Shown: positions 36,124 to 45,466, counted from the stretch's first letter. The stretch is 64,000 bases of DNA from Bordetella flabilis (GCF_001676725.1 NZ_CP016172.1:2666001-2730000), one strand, 5' to 3'. Program-made: numbers and translations. Notes: generated by a model from the sequence alone, not told the origin.

Positions 36124-37141
36124 GGGCGTGCCGAAGCGCAATGCCGCGACCGGCCCCGATCCCCGCTGGGTCCTGAGCGGCCTCGCGCTGGCGCTGGCCC
36201 TGGTCGGTCTGGCGGCCAGCGCCAGCGGCGCCGTATCCATTCCCCTGAGCGAGCTGCCGGACCTTCTGTGGCACGCGGCCACGCCGCGCACCGAGCTATG
36301 GCGCAACGTGCTGCTCGATATCCGGATGCCACGCGTGGTTTTCGCCTTCGTCGCGGGCGCGGCGCTGGCGGTCAGCGGCGCCGCGATGCAGGCGCTGTTT
36401 CGCAATCCCCTGGCGGAGCCGGGCCTGATCGGCATTTCCGCCGGCGGCGCGCTGGGCGCGGTGGCCGCCATCGTGCTGACGTCCGGCGGGTTCCAGCTCG
36501 TGGCGCCCGCGGCTTTCGCGGGCAGCCTGGCGGCGACCCTGTGCGCCTATGCGCTGGGACGGCGCGTGCCCGGCGTGGCCGGTCTGCTTCTGGCGGGCAT
36601 CGCGATCAATGCGGTCGCCGGCAGCATGATCGGCCTGATTACCTTCGTGGCCAATGACGCCCAACTGCGCGATATCACGTTCTGGACCATGGGCAGCCTG
36701 GCCGGCGCCAACTGGCGCTTGCTGGCTTTCCTGGGGCCGTGGACCTTGCTGATGTCCCTGTGGCTGATGCGCCAGTGGCGGGTGATGAATGCGCTGTTGC
36801 TGGGCGAGCGCGAAGCGCAACACCTCGGGTACGCGCTGCGGCGTGTGCGCGCGCAGCTGGTCCTGGCCTGCGCCCTCATCGTCGGGCCGCTGGTTGCCGC
36901 CACCGGCGGCATCGGCTTCGTCGGGCTGGTGGTGCCGCATCTGGTCCGCATGACGCTGGGCGCGAATCACCGGTGGCTGCTGCCGGCCTGCGTGCTGGCC
37001 GGCGCACTGGCGCTGACGCTGGCGGACTGGCTGTCGCGCGTGGCCGTCGTGCCCGCCGAGCTGCCGATCGGCCTCGTGACGAGCCTGGTGGGTGGGCCTT
37101 TCTTCCTGTGGCTGCTGGCGCGGGGCGGGAAGCAGGCATGA
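36107..37141 (+). CDS. bhuU: Heme ABC transporter permease BhuU
   Basis: FecCD-family inner-membrane permease, 344 residues, with about ten hydrophobic helices. It has the family blocks RMPRVVFAFVAGAALAVSGAAMQALFRNPLAEPGLIGISAGGALGA and the GFVGLVVPHLVRM coupling stretch near the C-terminus. The ATG at 36107 overlaps bhuT by 17 bases; a GTG at 36128 is an alternative. The end overlaps bhuV by four bases. Confidence 0.92.
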   Translation: MPWGIRGVPKRNAATGPDPRWVLSGLALALALVGLAASASGAVSIPLSELPDLLWHAATPRTELWRNVLLDIRMPRVVFAFVAGAALAVSGAAMQALFRNPLAEPGLIGISAGGALGAVAAIVLTSGGFQLVAPAAFAGSLAATLCAYALGRRVPGVAGLLLAGIAINAVAGSMIGLITFVANDAQLRDITFWTMGSLAGANWRLLAFLGPWTLLMSLWLMRQWRVMNALLLGEREAQHLGYALRRVRAQLVLACALIVGPLVAATGGIGFVGLVVPHLVRMTLGANHRWLLPACVLAGALALTLADWLSRVAVVPAELPIGLVTSLVGGPFFLWLLARGGKQA

Positions 37142-37929
37142 CACTGGCCGCGGAAAACATTTCGGTGACACGTGGCGGCGTCCGCATCCTGGACGACGTA
37201 TCCCTGGCGGTGCAGCCCGGTGAAGTCGTGGGCCTGCTGGGCGCCAATGGCGCCGGCAAGTCCACGCTGCTGGGGGCCTTGGCGGGCGAGCACCGCGCCG
37301 ACGCGGGCAAGGTGGTGTTGGACGGCACCGAACTGCGCCACCTGTCGCACCGTGCGCAGGCGCGCTGCCGCGCGGTGTTGCCGCAAAAGCCCGGCCTGGC
37401 GTTCGACCTGGATGTGCGGGATGTGGCGGCGATGGGCGCCTATCCCTTTCCGGCATTGTCGCCGGCGCACGTCGATGCGCTGGTGACCGAGGCGCTGGAC
37501 CTGGCCGATGTCCGTCACCTCGTTGCGCGACGCTACCCCGAACTGTCCGGCGGCGAGCAGCAGCGCGTGCAGTTCGCCCGGGTGCTGGTTCAGTGCAATG
37601 CCGCGCGTGACGACGGCGCGTCATCACGCTATCTGTTGCTGGACGAGCCCACGGCCAGCCTGGACCCCCGGCACCAGGCCGATCTGCTGCGCATCGCCGC
37701 GCGGATCGCGCACCTGGGCACCACCGGGGTGCTTGTCATCCTGCACGACATCAACCTCGCTGCGCGATGGTGCGATCGGCTGTTGCTGCTGAGCGCGGGC
37801 GGTACGGTTGCCGTCGGTACGCCGCCAGAAGTCCTTACACCCGCCAACCTGAATCTGGCCTACGGCATCGACGCCCATGTGATGCCCCATCCCCTGCAGC
37901 CGCAGCGCCTGCTCGTACTGGTTTCCTGA
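37138..37929 (+). CDS. bhuV: Heme ABC transporter ATPase BhuV
   Basis: ATPase of the heme importer, 263 residues. Walker A is GANGAGKST (about residues 36-44), the signature LSGGEQQRVQFARVL, Walker B YLLLDEPTASLDP, and the switch region VILHDINLA. It starts in an ATGA overlap with bhuU and ends five bases before the convergent VWA gene, so there is no room for a separate terminator. Confidence 0.93.
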   Translation: MTLAAENISVTRGGVRILDDVSLAVQPGEVVGLLGANGAGKSTLLGALAGEHRADAGKVVLDGTELRHLSHRAQARCRAVLPQKPGLAFDLDVRDVAAMGAYPFPALSPAHVDALVTEALDLADVRHLVARRYPELSGGEQQRVQFARVLVQCNAARDDGASSRYLLLDEPTASLDPRHQADLLRIAARIAHLGTTGVLVILHDINLAARWCDRLLLLSAGGTVAVGTPPEVLTPANLNLAYGIDAHVMPHPLQPQRLLVLVS

Positions 37930-37934
37930 CACCA

Positions 37935-38999
37935 TCATCGGCGGAACCACAGGTACGACAGCGTGCAGGCCATGGCCAGCAACAGGGCGGCCGCCGCGGT
38001 CAGCAGCGCCGAGATCTCGGTGTCCTTGCGTTCGAGCGACAGGCGGGTGCTGAGATTGCGGTAAACCTGGCTCAGGTCGGCGGCGGACCCGGCCTGGAAG
38101 TACTCGCCGCCCGTCATCTTGGCCACTGCCCGCAATGTCGGTTCGTCCAATTGCATGAAATACGACATGCCTTCTTCGCCGATATAGCCGCCCTGGCGCG
38201 TACCGAAGCCCACGGCATAGATGCGCACGCCACGCTTGGCGGCCATGCGTGCCACTTCGACGGGGTCCGGGCCGGTGGTGCGGCGGCCATCGCTAAGCAG
38301 AATGATGGCGCCGTTCGGATAGGATCCCGGCTCCACGGGCGGTCGCTCCTGTTCCCGTTTGCGGGCCGCTTCGGCAGCGCCGTTCCGGCCCAGCGGCGCG
38401 GCCTGCCGATCGAAGCGCAGCGACGGCGTGTTCAGCAGCACCGCTTCGACATCGATGCCGTCGTTCGGAAAGAGCGTGGCCAGCGCGACGATCAATCCAC
38501 TGCCGGTGGCCGTGCCGCGTTGCAGTTCGAACCGGTCGATGGCGTCGAGCATGTCCTGCCGGTTGTCGGTGGGCGGCTGCACGACGGTCGCCGCCGCGGC
38601 AAAGGAAACGATGCCCAGCCGCACGCTGGGCGGCAGTTCGGCGATGAAGTTCCTTGCCGCCTGCTGTGCGGCAACGATGCGCGTGGGCGCGACATCGCCC
38701 GCTTCCATGCTGCGCGAGACATCCATGGCGAGCACCAGGGTCAGCGTATCCGCTGGCAGCGTGACGGTCGCGGTGGGGCGCGCGCAGGCCAACAAGGCGG
38801 CGGCCAGGGCGAGCAGGAAGAGTAGCGGCGGGATATGGCGCCGCAGGCGCTGGCGGGGGCCGAGCGCCGCCCGCGCCAGCGCAACGCTGGGGTAGAGCAG
38901 CGCGGCCTTCTTGCGCCGGGCGAGCACGTACACATAGGCCGCCACAAGGATGGGCAGCGCCAAAAGCAGCCAAAGCATTTCGGGCCAGAGAAACCGCAT
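37935..38999 (-). CDS. VWA-domain membrane protein 1 (BatA/BatB-like)
   Basis: A 354-residue protein with hydrophobic helices at about 8-27 and 57-73, a VWA domain, and a last helix near residues 330-350. The metal-ion site (MIDAS) reads DVSRS (93-97), followed by LLSDGRRTTG. Bat-type proteins work with MoxR ATPases and DUF58 proteins in envelope stress or assembly. It is a clear paralog of the product at 42288-43391 (FLWPEMLWLLLALP versus FLWPRMLWLLVLPP) but lies on the opposite strand, divergent from the rest of the cluster. Confidence 0.86.
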   Translation of the reverse strand: MRFLWPEMLWLLLALPILVAAYVYVLARRKKAALLYPSVALARAALGPRQRLRRHIPPLLFLLALAAALLACARPTATVTLPADTLTLVLAMDVSRSMEAGDVAPTRIVAAQQAARNFIAELPPSVRLGIVSFAAAATVVQPPTDNRQDMLDAIDRFELQRGTATGSGLIVALATLFPNDGIDVEAVLLNTPSLRFDRQAAPLGRNGAAEAARKREQERPPVEPGSYPNGAIILLSDGRRTTGPDPVEVARMAAKRGVRIYAVGFGTRQGGYIGEEGMSYFMQLDEPTLRAVAKMTGGEYFQAGSAADLSQVYRNLSTRLSLERKDTEISALLTAAAALLLAMACTLSYLWFRR

Positions 39000-39072
39000 A
39001 CAGTTCTCCTTGGCGCGTTGATGCGTCGATGGTACTTTACTCCGACGGCGGCACGGGACTTCGGTGGCTGCG

Positions 39073-40140
39073 ATGAAACGGCGTGCGATCTACGGATGGA
39101 CGGCGGGGGCGGCGGCGCTGGTGGTCGCGGCGGGCCTTTCCTTTGCCTGGTACATGCAACCGCGCTGGCGGCTGCTCACGCAGGCCGACATCGACGCCGC
39201 CGTCCTGCACACGTTGCAGACCAAGCGGCTGCCATCGCGCACCGCGCGAGCGGCCGAAGCGGTCCAGCAATCGGTCGTCGAAATCCATGGCTATCCTGCC
39301 GTGCAGGAGGAAGCCAAGCCCGCCGCGCCGCAGGATGGCGGACAGGGGCCGCCGCAGGATCCACCCCAAGGACCGTACCGGGGACCGCCGCAGGAGCCGC
39401 GTGCCGAGCCTGCGCCACCGCAGGGGCAGGGGCGCGAGTCCGCGCCGGTACCGCCACAGGCGCCGGCCCGGCCGCCCAACCCCACACCGCCGCAGGCGCA
39501 AGGCCCGGACGTGCCACGTTCAGCGCCTCCGCAGGCCCAGGTTCCGCCACCGTCCCAGGAGCACGCGCCGGACGGCAAGGGCCAGGGCGAGGCCAGGCGA
39601 GGACCGGTCAATATCGGATCCGGCGTGGTGGTGACCGAAGGCGGTCTCATCCTTACGAACTACCACGTCATCGCCGGCGCCGCGCGGCTGACGGTGACCT
39701 TCCACGACGGCAGCGAGTCGGAAGCCTCGGTGCTCAGCGTCCAGCCGGAAAAAGACCTGGCGGTCATCCGCGCCAAGTCGCTGCCTGACGACCTGCCGCC
39801 TGCCACGCTGGGGTCCAGCCGGGACCTGGCGCCGGGCGACGAAGTGGTCGCGGTCGGCTTTCCCTTCGGTATCGGCCCGTCGGTGTCCGCCGGCGTGGTG
39901 TCCGGGCTCAACCGCGAATTCGTTTCGGCGGAGAGCAAGCAGGACCTCGATCACCTGATCCAGTTCGACGCCGCCGCCAATCCCGGCAATTCCGGCGGTC
40001 CCCTGGTCAATATGGACGGCGAGGTGGTGGGCATCGTCACCGCCATCCTGAACCCCGCGAAAACCGGCACCTTCGTCGGCATCGGCTTCGCGACCACCAT
40101 CGAAAGCGCCGGCACGGCCGTGGGCTTTTCTCCTTTCTAG
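39073..40140 (+). CDS. Trypsin-like serine protease with Pro/Gln-rich linker (S1C/DegP-like, no PDZ)
   Basis: The 355-residue protein has an N-terminal membrane anchor or signal (about residues 8-28). A long Pro/Gln/Ala-rich linker (about 75-175) and a chymotrypsin-fold protease domain follow. The triad is His198 (TNYHVIAG), Asp228 (EKDLAVI) and Ser307 (PGNSGGPL). DegP-type PDZ domains are absent; the protein ends soon after the protease domain. The start is the ATG at 39073 (a GTG at 39064 is possible). It opens the moxR operon, so it may act on envelope proteins handled by that system; this is inference. Confidence 0.85.
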   Translation: MKRRAIYGWTAGAAALVVAAGLSFAWYMQPRWRLLTQADIDAAVLHTLQTKRLPSRTARAAEAVQQSVVEIHGYPAVQEEAKPAAPQDGGQGPPQDPPQGPYRGPPQEPRAEPAPPQGQGRESAPVPPQAPARPPNPTPPQAQGPDVPRSAPPQAQVPPPSQEHAPDGKGQGEARRGPVNIGSGVVVTEGGLILTNYHVIAGAARLTVTFHDGSESEASVLSVQPEKDLAVIRAKSLPDDLPPATLGSSRDLAPGDEVVAVGFPFGIGPSVSAGVVSGLNREFVSAESKQDLDHLIQFDAAANPGNSGGPLVNMDGEVVGIVTAILNPAKTGTFVGIGFATTIESAGTAVGFSPF

Positions 40141-40154
40141 AGAGGTGCAGGCGT

Positions 40155-41168
40155 ATGAACGACCAAGCCCTGAGCGCCGTGGACAGCGCCAACCTGATGG
40201 AGCGTCTGCTGTACGAGGTGAAACGCGTGGTGGTGGGACAGGACCATTTCCTGGAACGGGTATTGGTTGCCGTCCTCGCGCGGGGCCACCTGCTGGTCGA
40301 AGGCGTGCCGGGCCTGGCCAAGACGCTCACCGTCAACACCCTGGCCAAGACCATGGGCGGGTCGTTCAAGCGCATCCAGTTCACGCCAGACCTGCTGCCC
40401 GCCGACCTGGTGGGCACGCGCATGTACAACCAGCGCACGGGGGAATTTTCCACGGTGCTCGGCCCCATCTTCGCGAACCTGCTGCTGGCCGACGAAATCA
40501 ATCGCGCGCCGGCCAAGGTGCAGAGCGCGCTGCTGGAAGTGATGCAGGAAAGACAGGTAACCATCGCCGGCGAGACCCATCCGGTACCGGTGCCTTTCCT
40601 GGTAATGGCGACGCAGAATCCGATAGAGACCGAAGGCACCTATCCCTTGCCGGAAGCGCAGATCGACCGCTTCCTGATGAAGGTGCTGGTGGGCTATCCC
40701 ACGGATGAAGAAGAGGTGGTCATCGTCAACCGCGTGACCGGGCCGCGTATCGACGTCAACAGGGTCGCCATGACGGAACAACTCGCCTTGCTCCAGGATG
40801 AATGCCGCCGGGTGTATGTGGATCCGGGCCTGGTCCACTATGCGGTCCGTGTGGTGGGCGCCACGAGGGCGCCGGGCAACTGCGGTCTGCCTGAACTGCA
40901 GCGCTACATCACCTTCGGCGCCAGTCCGCGCGCCACCATCGGCCTGATCGAGGGCGGTCGCGCGCTGGCCTTCCTGCGTGGCCGCCACTACGTGCTGCCG
41001 GAAGACGTGGTCGACCTGGTGCCCGACGTGTTGCGGCACCGTATCGTGCTTTCCTACGAGGCCTTGTCCGAAGGGATCAGCGCCGACGAAATCGTCGCGC
41101 GCGTGTTGCGCGCGTTGCCGGCGCCCGAGCGTCCGCTGGAATCCCATGTTCGGGTTGCTGCGGTTTAA
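40155..41168 (+). CDS. MoxR-family AAA+ ATPase
   Basis: Chaperone-like ATPase of 337 residues. Walker A is GVPGLAKT (50-57), Walker B LLLADEINRAPAKVQSALLEVMQE, sensor 1 ATQNP, and the arginine-finger region EAQIDRF. MoxR proteins assist the maturation of complexes with VWA-domain partners, which are encoded in this same cluster. It starts 14 bp after the protease gene and overlaps the DUF58 gene by 23 bases. Confidence 0.92.
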   Translation: MNDQALSAVDSANLMERLLYEVKRVVVGQDHFLERVLVAVLARGHLLVEGVPGLAKTLTVNTLAKTMGGSFKRIQFTPDLLPADLVGTRMYNQRTGEFSTVLGPIFANLLLADEINRAPAKVQSALLEVMQERQVTIAGETHPVPVPFLVMATQNPIETEGTYPLPEAQIDRFLMKVLVGYPTDEEEVVIVNRVTGPRIDVNRVAMTEQLALLQDECRRVYVDPGLVHYAVRVVGATRAPGNCGLPELQRYITFGASPRATIGLIEGGRALAFLRGRHYVLPEDVVDLVPDVLRHRIVLSYEALSEGISADEIVARVLRALPAPERPLESHVRVAAV

Positions 41169-42291
41169 GCGGCGGCGCGCGCCTCCCGGCGACGCACGGC
41201 CCGCGGGGGCGGGCGGGCTGGCGCCCGACATATCGGCGAGCCGCGCGGAGGCCCTCGTGCGGCGGCTCGAGTGGACGGTGATCCGCCGCCTCGATGGATT
41301 GCTCCAGGGCGACTATCGCACGCTGTTCCGCGGCTTCGGGCTGGATCTTGCCGACCTGCGCGAATACCGGCCCGGCGACGACGTGCGCTATATGGACTGG
41401 AATGTGACGGCGCGCCTGCAAACGCCTTACGTGCGCGAGTTCCAGGAAGACCGCGAGGTTTCCGCCTGGTTCCTGCTGGATATGAGCGGCTCGGTGGACT
41501 TCGGTTCGCAGGGTGTGCGCAAGCGGGCGCTGCTGGACGAGTTCACCGCAGTCATGGCGCGCCTGCTGACCCGCTACGGAAACAGGGTGGGGGCCGTGGT
41601 GTATGTGGGCGCCGACGACACGCGTCCCCTCGTCGTGCCGGCCCGGGCGGGACGGCGCCACCTGCTGCATCTGCTCGATCGCATGCTGGCGGCGCCGCCC
41701 GCGGTGCGCGGCGAAACGCGGCTGAGCGATTTGCTCGAGCACGCCAGGATGGCCGTGGGACGGCGATCCGCGCTGTTCGTGGTGTCCGACTTCATCAGCG
41801 CGCCGGGTTGGGAGGCGCCGCTGGGCAAGCTGGCCCGGCGGCATGATGTCGTGGCGGTGCGCCTGCGCGATCCCCTGGAGACCGCCTTGCCGGATCTGGG
41901 CCTGGTCGTCCTGCAGGATGCGGAAACGGGGGAACAGTTGTTCGTCGATACGCACGATGCAAGCTTCCGCAAGCGCTTCGCGGAAGCGGCGCAGGCCCGC
42001 GAGACCGGCCTGCAGCAGGCGTTCGCGCACGCCGGCGTGACCTGCCTGACGCTGGCGACCGACGCACGCCTGGATCTGGCCCTGCTGGAATTCGCCCGCC
42101 GGCGGCGCGCGCCGGGCAAGGGCGGCATGCCCGCGGATCCCGCGCTCGACGACGCGGGGCAGGCGCAGCGGCAAGGCGGGGAACAGGGCCAGCAACAATG
42201 GGGACAACAGCAGCAAGGGGAACGACAGCAGCAAGGGGAACGACAGCAGCAAGGCCGGGAACAAGGCCAGGTGGGAAGGAGACCCATATGA
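41146..42291 (+). CDS. DUF58 protein with Gln-rich tail
   Basis: A 381-residue cytoplasmic protein of the DUF58 family, a VWA-like fold found beside MoxR. The signature block is DLREYRPGDDVRYMDWNVTAR, followed by FQEDREVSAWFLLDMSGSVDFGS with a MIDAS-like DMSGS. The last 45 residues are a Gln/Gly/Arg-rich repeat tail encoded by an 18-bp tandem repeat. The ATG at 41146 lies inside the end of moxR. The stop overlaps the next VWA gene (ATGA). Confidence 0.88.
   Translation: MFGLLRFKRRRAPPGDARPAGAGGLAPDISASRAEALVRRLEWTVIRRLDGLLQGDYRTLFRGFGLDLADLREYRPGDDVRYMDWNVTARLQTPYVREFQEDREVSAWFLLDMSGSVDFGSQGVRKRALLDEFTAVMARLLTRYGNRVGAVVYVGADDTRPLVVPARAGRRHLLHLLDRMLAAPPAVRGETRLSDLLEHARMAVGRRSALFVVSDFISAPGWEAPLGKLARRHDVVAVRLRDPLETALPDLGLVVLQDAETGEQLFVDTHDASFRKRFAEAAQARETGLQQAFAHAGVTCLTLATDARLDLALLEFARRRRAPGKGGMPADPALDDAGQAQRQGGEQGQQQWGQQQQGERQQQGERQQQGREQGQVGRRPI
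42200..42252 (+). repeat. 18-bp tandem repeat in the DUF58 gene
   Basis: Two exact copies of GGGGAACGACAGCAGCAA (42217-42234 and 42235-42252) are preceded by a diverged copy (42200-42216). They encode GERQQQ units. An in-frame unit can be gained or lost without breaking the gene, so the tail length may vary between strains. Confidence 0.8.
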
Positions 42292-43391
42292 GCCAGCTCG
42301 CCGCCCTGGAGTTCCTGTGGCCCAGAATGCTCTGGCTGCTCGTGCTGCCCCCTGTCCTGGCCATTGCGTACCTATGGCATGAGCGGCGCCGGCGCCGCGT
42401 GGCCGTGAGCTATCCCGCCTTGATGACGGTCGGGGCCGTTGCACGCGGCGGCAGCGGTTGGCGTCGCCATGTACCGGCGGTGCTGATGTTCGTGGCCCTG
42501 ACGGCGTTGACCCTGGCCATCGCGCGTCCGCAGGCGATGATGGTGCTGCCATCGCGTGTCGAAACCGTTCTGCTGGCCGTGGATACCTCCGGCAGCATGA
42601 AAGCGGAGGACATCAAGCCGACCCGCATGCATGCCGCGCAGCAGGCCGCCAAGGTGTTCCTGGACGAGCAGCCCGTCGGCGTCAGGGTAGGGCTGATCGC
42701 GGTGGCGGGCACCGCCGCGGTGGCGCAGCCGCCGACGCGCAACAAGGCGGATGTGGTGGCGGCCATCGACCGCCTCCAGGCGCAGCGGGGCACCGCGCTG
42801 GGCAGCGGCCTGATCATCGCGCTCACGACCCTGCTGCCGCAGGCCGGCATCGATGCCGAGCGCTTCATGAATACCGGCAATGCGAAGGCGCCGGAGCCGG
42901 CGCGCGCGCCCGGCAGGCCGCCCGATGCCGTTTCCCGCCCGGCGGAACGCGCCGCAGGCCCGCAGGCGGAAGGGGGACCCGTGGCCCCGGGATCCTATGC
43001 GGCCGGCGCCATCGTGCTGTTGTCGGACGGCGAAAGCAATGCCGGTCCGGACGCGGTCCAGGCCGCCACCATCGCCGCCGAGCATGGCGTGCGCGTTTAT
43101 ACGGTCGGCGTCGGTACGCCGGAAGGGACGGTGCTGCGCCTGGAAGGCATGGCGGCCCGCGTCAAGCTGGATGAAGCGGCGCTGAAGAAGGTGGCCGACA
43201 TGACCGGCGCGGAATACTTCCGCGCCCAGGACGCGGCCGAGTTGAAATCGGTATACCGCACGCTCAGCGCCAGGCTGGCCCTGGGCAAGCGGCAACCGGT
43301 GGAAGTGACCGCCTTGTTCACCGCGCTGGGTACGCTGCTGGCCGCCTGCGCGGCGCTGCTGTCGCTGCGCTGGTTCGGGCGGGTGCTGTAA
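42288..43391 (+). CDS. VWA-domain membrane protein 2 (BatA-like)
   Basis: Paralog of the minus-strand VWA protein at 37935, 367 residues. It has membrane helices at about 12-29 and 62-80, the MIDAS DTSGS (99-103), LLSDGESNAGPDAV, and a C-terminal helix. The start MSQLAALEFL has an AAGGAG ribosome site and overlaps the DUF58 stop. An insert of about 35 residues rich in Pro and Ala (around 205-240) lies between the VWA strands. It is the last gene of the protease-moxR-DUF58-VWA operon. Confidence 0.88.
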   Translation: MSQLAALEFLWPRMLWLLVLPPVLAIAYLWHERRRRRVAVSYPALMTVGAVARGGSGWRRHVPAVLMFVALTALTLAIARPQAMMVLPSRVETVLLAVDTSGSMKAEDIKPTRMHAAQQAAKVFLDEQPVGVRVGLIAVAGTAAVAQPPTRNKADVVAAIDRLQAQRGTALGSGLIIALTTLLPQAGIDAERFMNTGNAKAPEPARAPGRPPDAVSRPAERAAGPQAEGGPVAPGSYAAGAIVLLSDGESNAGPDAVQAATIAAEHGVRVYTVGVGTPEGTVLRLEGMAARVKLDEAALKKVADMTGAEYFRAQDAAELKSVYRTLSARLALGKRQPVEVTALFTALGTLLAACAALLSLRWFGRVL

Positions 43392-43530
43392 GGGCTGCGG
43401 CGGGGTCAGGCGGGCGCCAGCCGTTTGCGACAGAGGTCTACCGTCGCCTTCATTCGCAGCACCGTGGCACGACGGATAGGGAACGCCCTTGCGCGCTCGC
43501 GCGCCAGATCTGCAGTGGTTTTTAATATTT

Positions 43531-44472
43531 CTACTCGATATTCTGCGCCTGCTCCCGCATCTGCTCGATCAGCAGCTTCAGGTCCATGGCGGCGCGGGTG
43601 ACGTCGACGCTGCCGGCCTTGGAACCCAGGGTGTTGGCTTCGCGGTTCATTTCCTGGAAAAGGAAATCCAGGCGCTTGCCGGCGCTGCCGCTGCCGCCCC
43701 CGCTGCGCTTGCCGCCCTTGGGTTTGTCATCGCCTTCGGTCAGGATGTGCACCAGTTCGGCCAGGTGCGAGCGCAGGCGCGATAGCTCCTCGGCAACGTC
43801 GATGCGCAGCGCGAACAGGTTGGCTTCCTGCGACAGGCGTTCGGTCAGCTCGGCGCCGCTGATGTGGGTGAAGCCGCCGGGAAAGGCGGTCTCGACGCTT
43901 TCGCGCAGCTTGGCCGCCAGCTTTTCACGATGGTCGGCCAGCAACTGGGGCAGGTGGCGCTCCACTTCCTCCACGATCTTCTGGATACCGGCCGCGCATT
44001 CGCGCATCATGGCGGCCAGGCGTTCGCCCTCGCGGGCGCGCGCATCCTGCAGCTGCTGCAGGGCTTCGCGTGCGGCCTGCATGCCGGCCGCGCCCCAGGC
44101 TTGTGGGTCCAGCGCGTCGTTGTTGCGCTGGCCGGGCCAGTTGAACAGTTCGACCAGGCGCGGCGGCTCGATCTCCGGCAATATCTCGCGGGCCGCCTGC
44201 AATTGTTCGGCCAGCGTCTTCAGCCATTGCGGATCGAGGCGGTCGACATCGGCGGCGACGTTGCGCGTGTAGCTGACGCGGACCTCCACCTTGCCACGGG
44301 CGAGCTGGCTCGTGAGCAGTTCCCGCAGGGGGGCTTCCAGGTGCCGCAGGTCGTCGGGCAACCGGAAATAGAGATCGAGAAAACGGCTATTGACGCTGCG
44401 AAATTCCAGCGCCAGCGAACCTGCATCGAGGTCGGCGCGGGCGCTGCCGAAGGCCGTCATGCTGCGTATCAT
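43531..44472 (-). CDS. yicC: YicC-family endoribonuclease
   Basis: YicC proteins are stress-related endoribonucleases; E. coli YicC promotes decay of the RyhB small RNA. The 313-residue product starts MIRSMTAFG, with FRSVNSRFLDLYFRLPDDLR and the C-terminal block DFLFQEMNREANTLGSKA followed by the MKLLIEQMREQ-like end that defines the family. Start 44472 was chosen by family likeness. It is divergent from rph, as is common. Confidence 0.92.
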   Translation of the reverse strand: MIRSMTAFGSARADLDAGSLALEFRSVNSRFLDLYFRLPDDLRHLEAPLRELLTSQLARGKVEVRVSYTRNVAADVDRLDPQWLKTLAEQLQAAREILPEIEPPRLVELFNWPGQRNNDALDPQAWGAAGMQAAREALQQLQDARAREGERLAAMMRECAAGIQKIVEEVERHLPQLLADHREKLAAKLRESVETAFPGGFTHISGAELTERLSQEANLFALRIDVAEELSRLRSHLAELVHILTEGDDKPKGGKRSGGGSGSAGKRLDFLFQEMNREANTLGSKAGSVDVTRAAMDLKLLIEQMREQAQNIE

Positions 44473-44590
44473 GTTCGGTAGATCCTGATAGTGAACGGGC
44501 GCGAAGCGTACCCTTGCCGGCAGAATAACCTGAAGCGCGAGGGCCACGTACAATCCGCCGACCCCACCGACTGTATCCATGGAGAAACGC

Positions 44591-45331
44591 GTGACGACCC
44601 CTACCACGATGGTCCGGCCTTCCGGGCGCGCCCCTGACGAACTGCGCCCGCTCGACCTGGCGCGCGGCTTTACGCGCTACGCCGAGGGCTCGGTGCTGAT
44701 CAAGGCCGGCAATACCCATGTCCTGTGCACCGCCAGCGTGCTCGACAAGGTGCCTGGCTTCCTCAAGGGGCAGGGCCAGGGCTGGGTGACGGCGGAGTAC
44801 GGCATGTTGCCGCGCGCCACGCATACGCGCGGCGACCGGGAGGCCGCGCGCGGCAAGCAGTCCGGGCGCACGCAAGAGATCCAGCGCCTGATCGGCCGCA
44901 GCCTGCGCGCCGTCGTGGACATGGGCCTGCTGGGCGAGCGCACGCTGCAGATCGATTGCGACGTGCTGCAGGCCGATGGCGGCACGCGCTGCGCCAGCAT
45001 CACGGGCGCATGGCTCGCCACGGCGGACGCGATCGGCGTGCTGATGAAGCGCGGCGACCTCGCTGCCAATCCCTTGCGCGACCATGTGGCGGCCGTGTCG
45101 GTCGGCATGGTGGGCGGGCGGCCGGTGCTGGACCTGGATTACGAAGAAGATTCCGGCTGCGATGCCGATGTGAATGTGGTCATGACCGGCGCGGGCGCCT
45201 TCGTGGAAGTGCAAGGCACGGCCGAAGGGGTCGCCTTCAGCCGCGCGGAACTCGACGCGATGCTGGCCTTGGCGGAAAGCGGCATCGGCCGCCTGGTGCA
45301 GGCGCAACGGGCGGCGCTGGGACAGGGTTGA
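44591..45331 (+). CDS. rph: Ribonuclease PH
   Basis: Phosphorolytic 3'-5' exoribonuclease that trims tRNA 3' ends; forms a hexamer. The 246-residue product has [56 protein letters not shown] and the [20 protein letters not shown] block with the catalytic acidic residues. The best start is GTG at 44591, six bases after GGAG; an ATG at 44579 in the same frame has no ribosome site. It may share a promoter region with yicC. Confidence 0.94.
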   Translation: MTTPTTMVRPSGRAPDELRPLDLARGFTRYAEGSVLIKAGNTHVLCTASVLDKVPGFLKGQGQGWVTAEYGMLPRATHTRGDREAARGKQSGRTQEIQRLIGRSLRAVVDMGLLGERTLQIDCDVLQADGGTRCASITGAWLATADAIGVLMKRGDLAANPLRDHVAAVSVGMVGGRPVLDLDYEEDSGCDADVNVVMTGAGAFVEVQGTAEGVAFSRAELDAMLALAESGIGRLVQAQRAALGQG

Positions 45332-45466
45332 GCCCGCGCGGCGCGGGACGAGGACCCGCGCCACCCGGGCGCGCACAACGACTTGCGCCAGTGTCAAGAA
45401 ACTGCCAACTTGCCGCAACATAATCCATCCCCGGATGTTTGCCCCGCGAGGGGAAAGTGGGATGTG

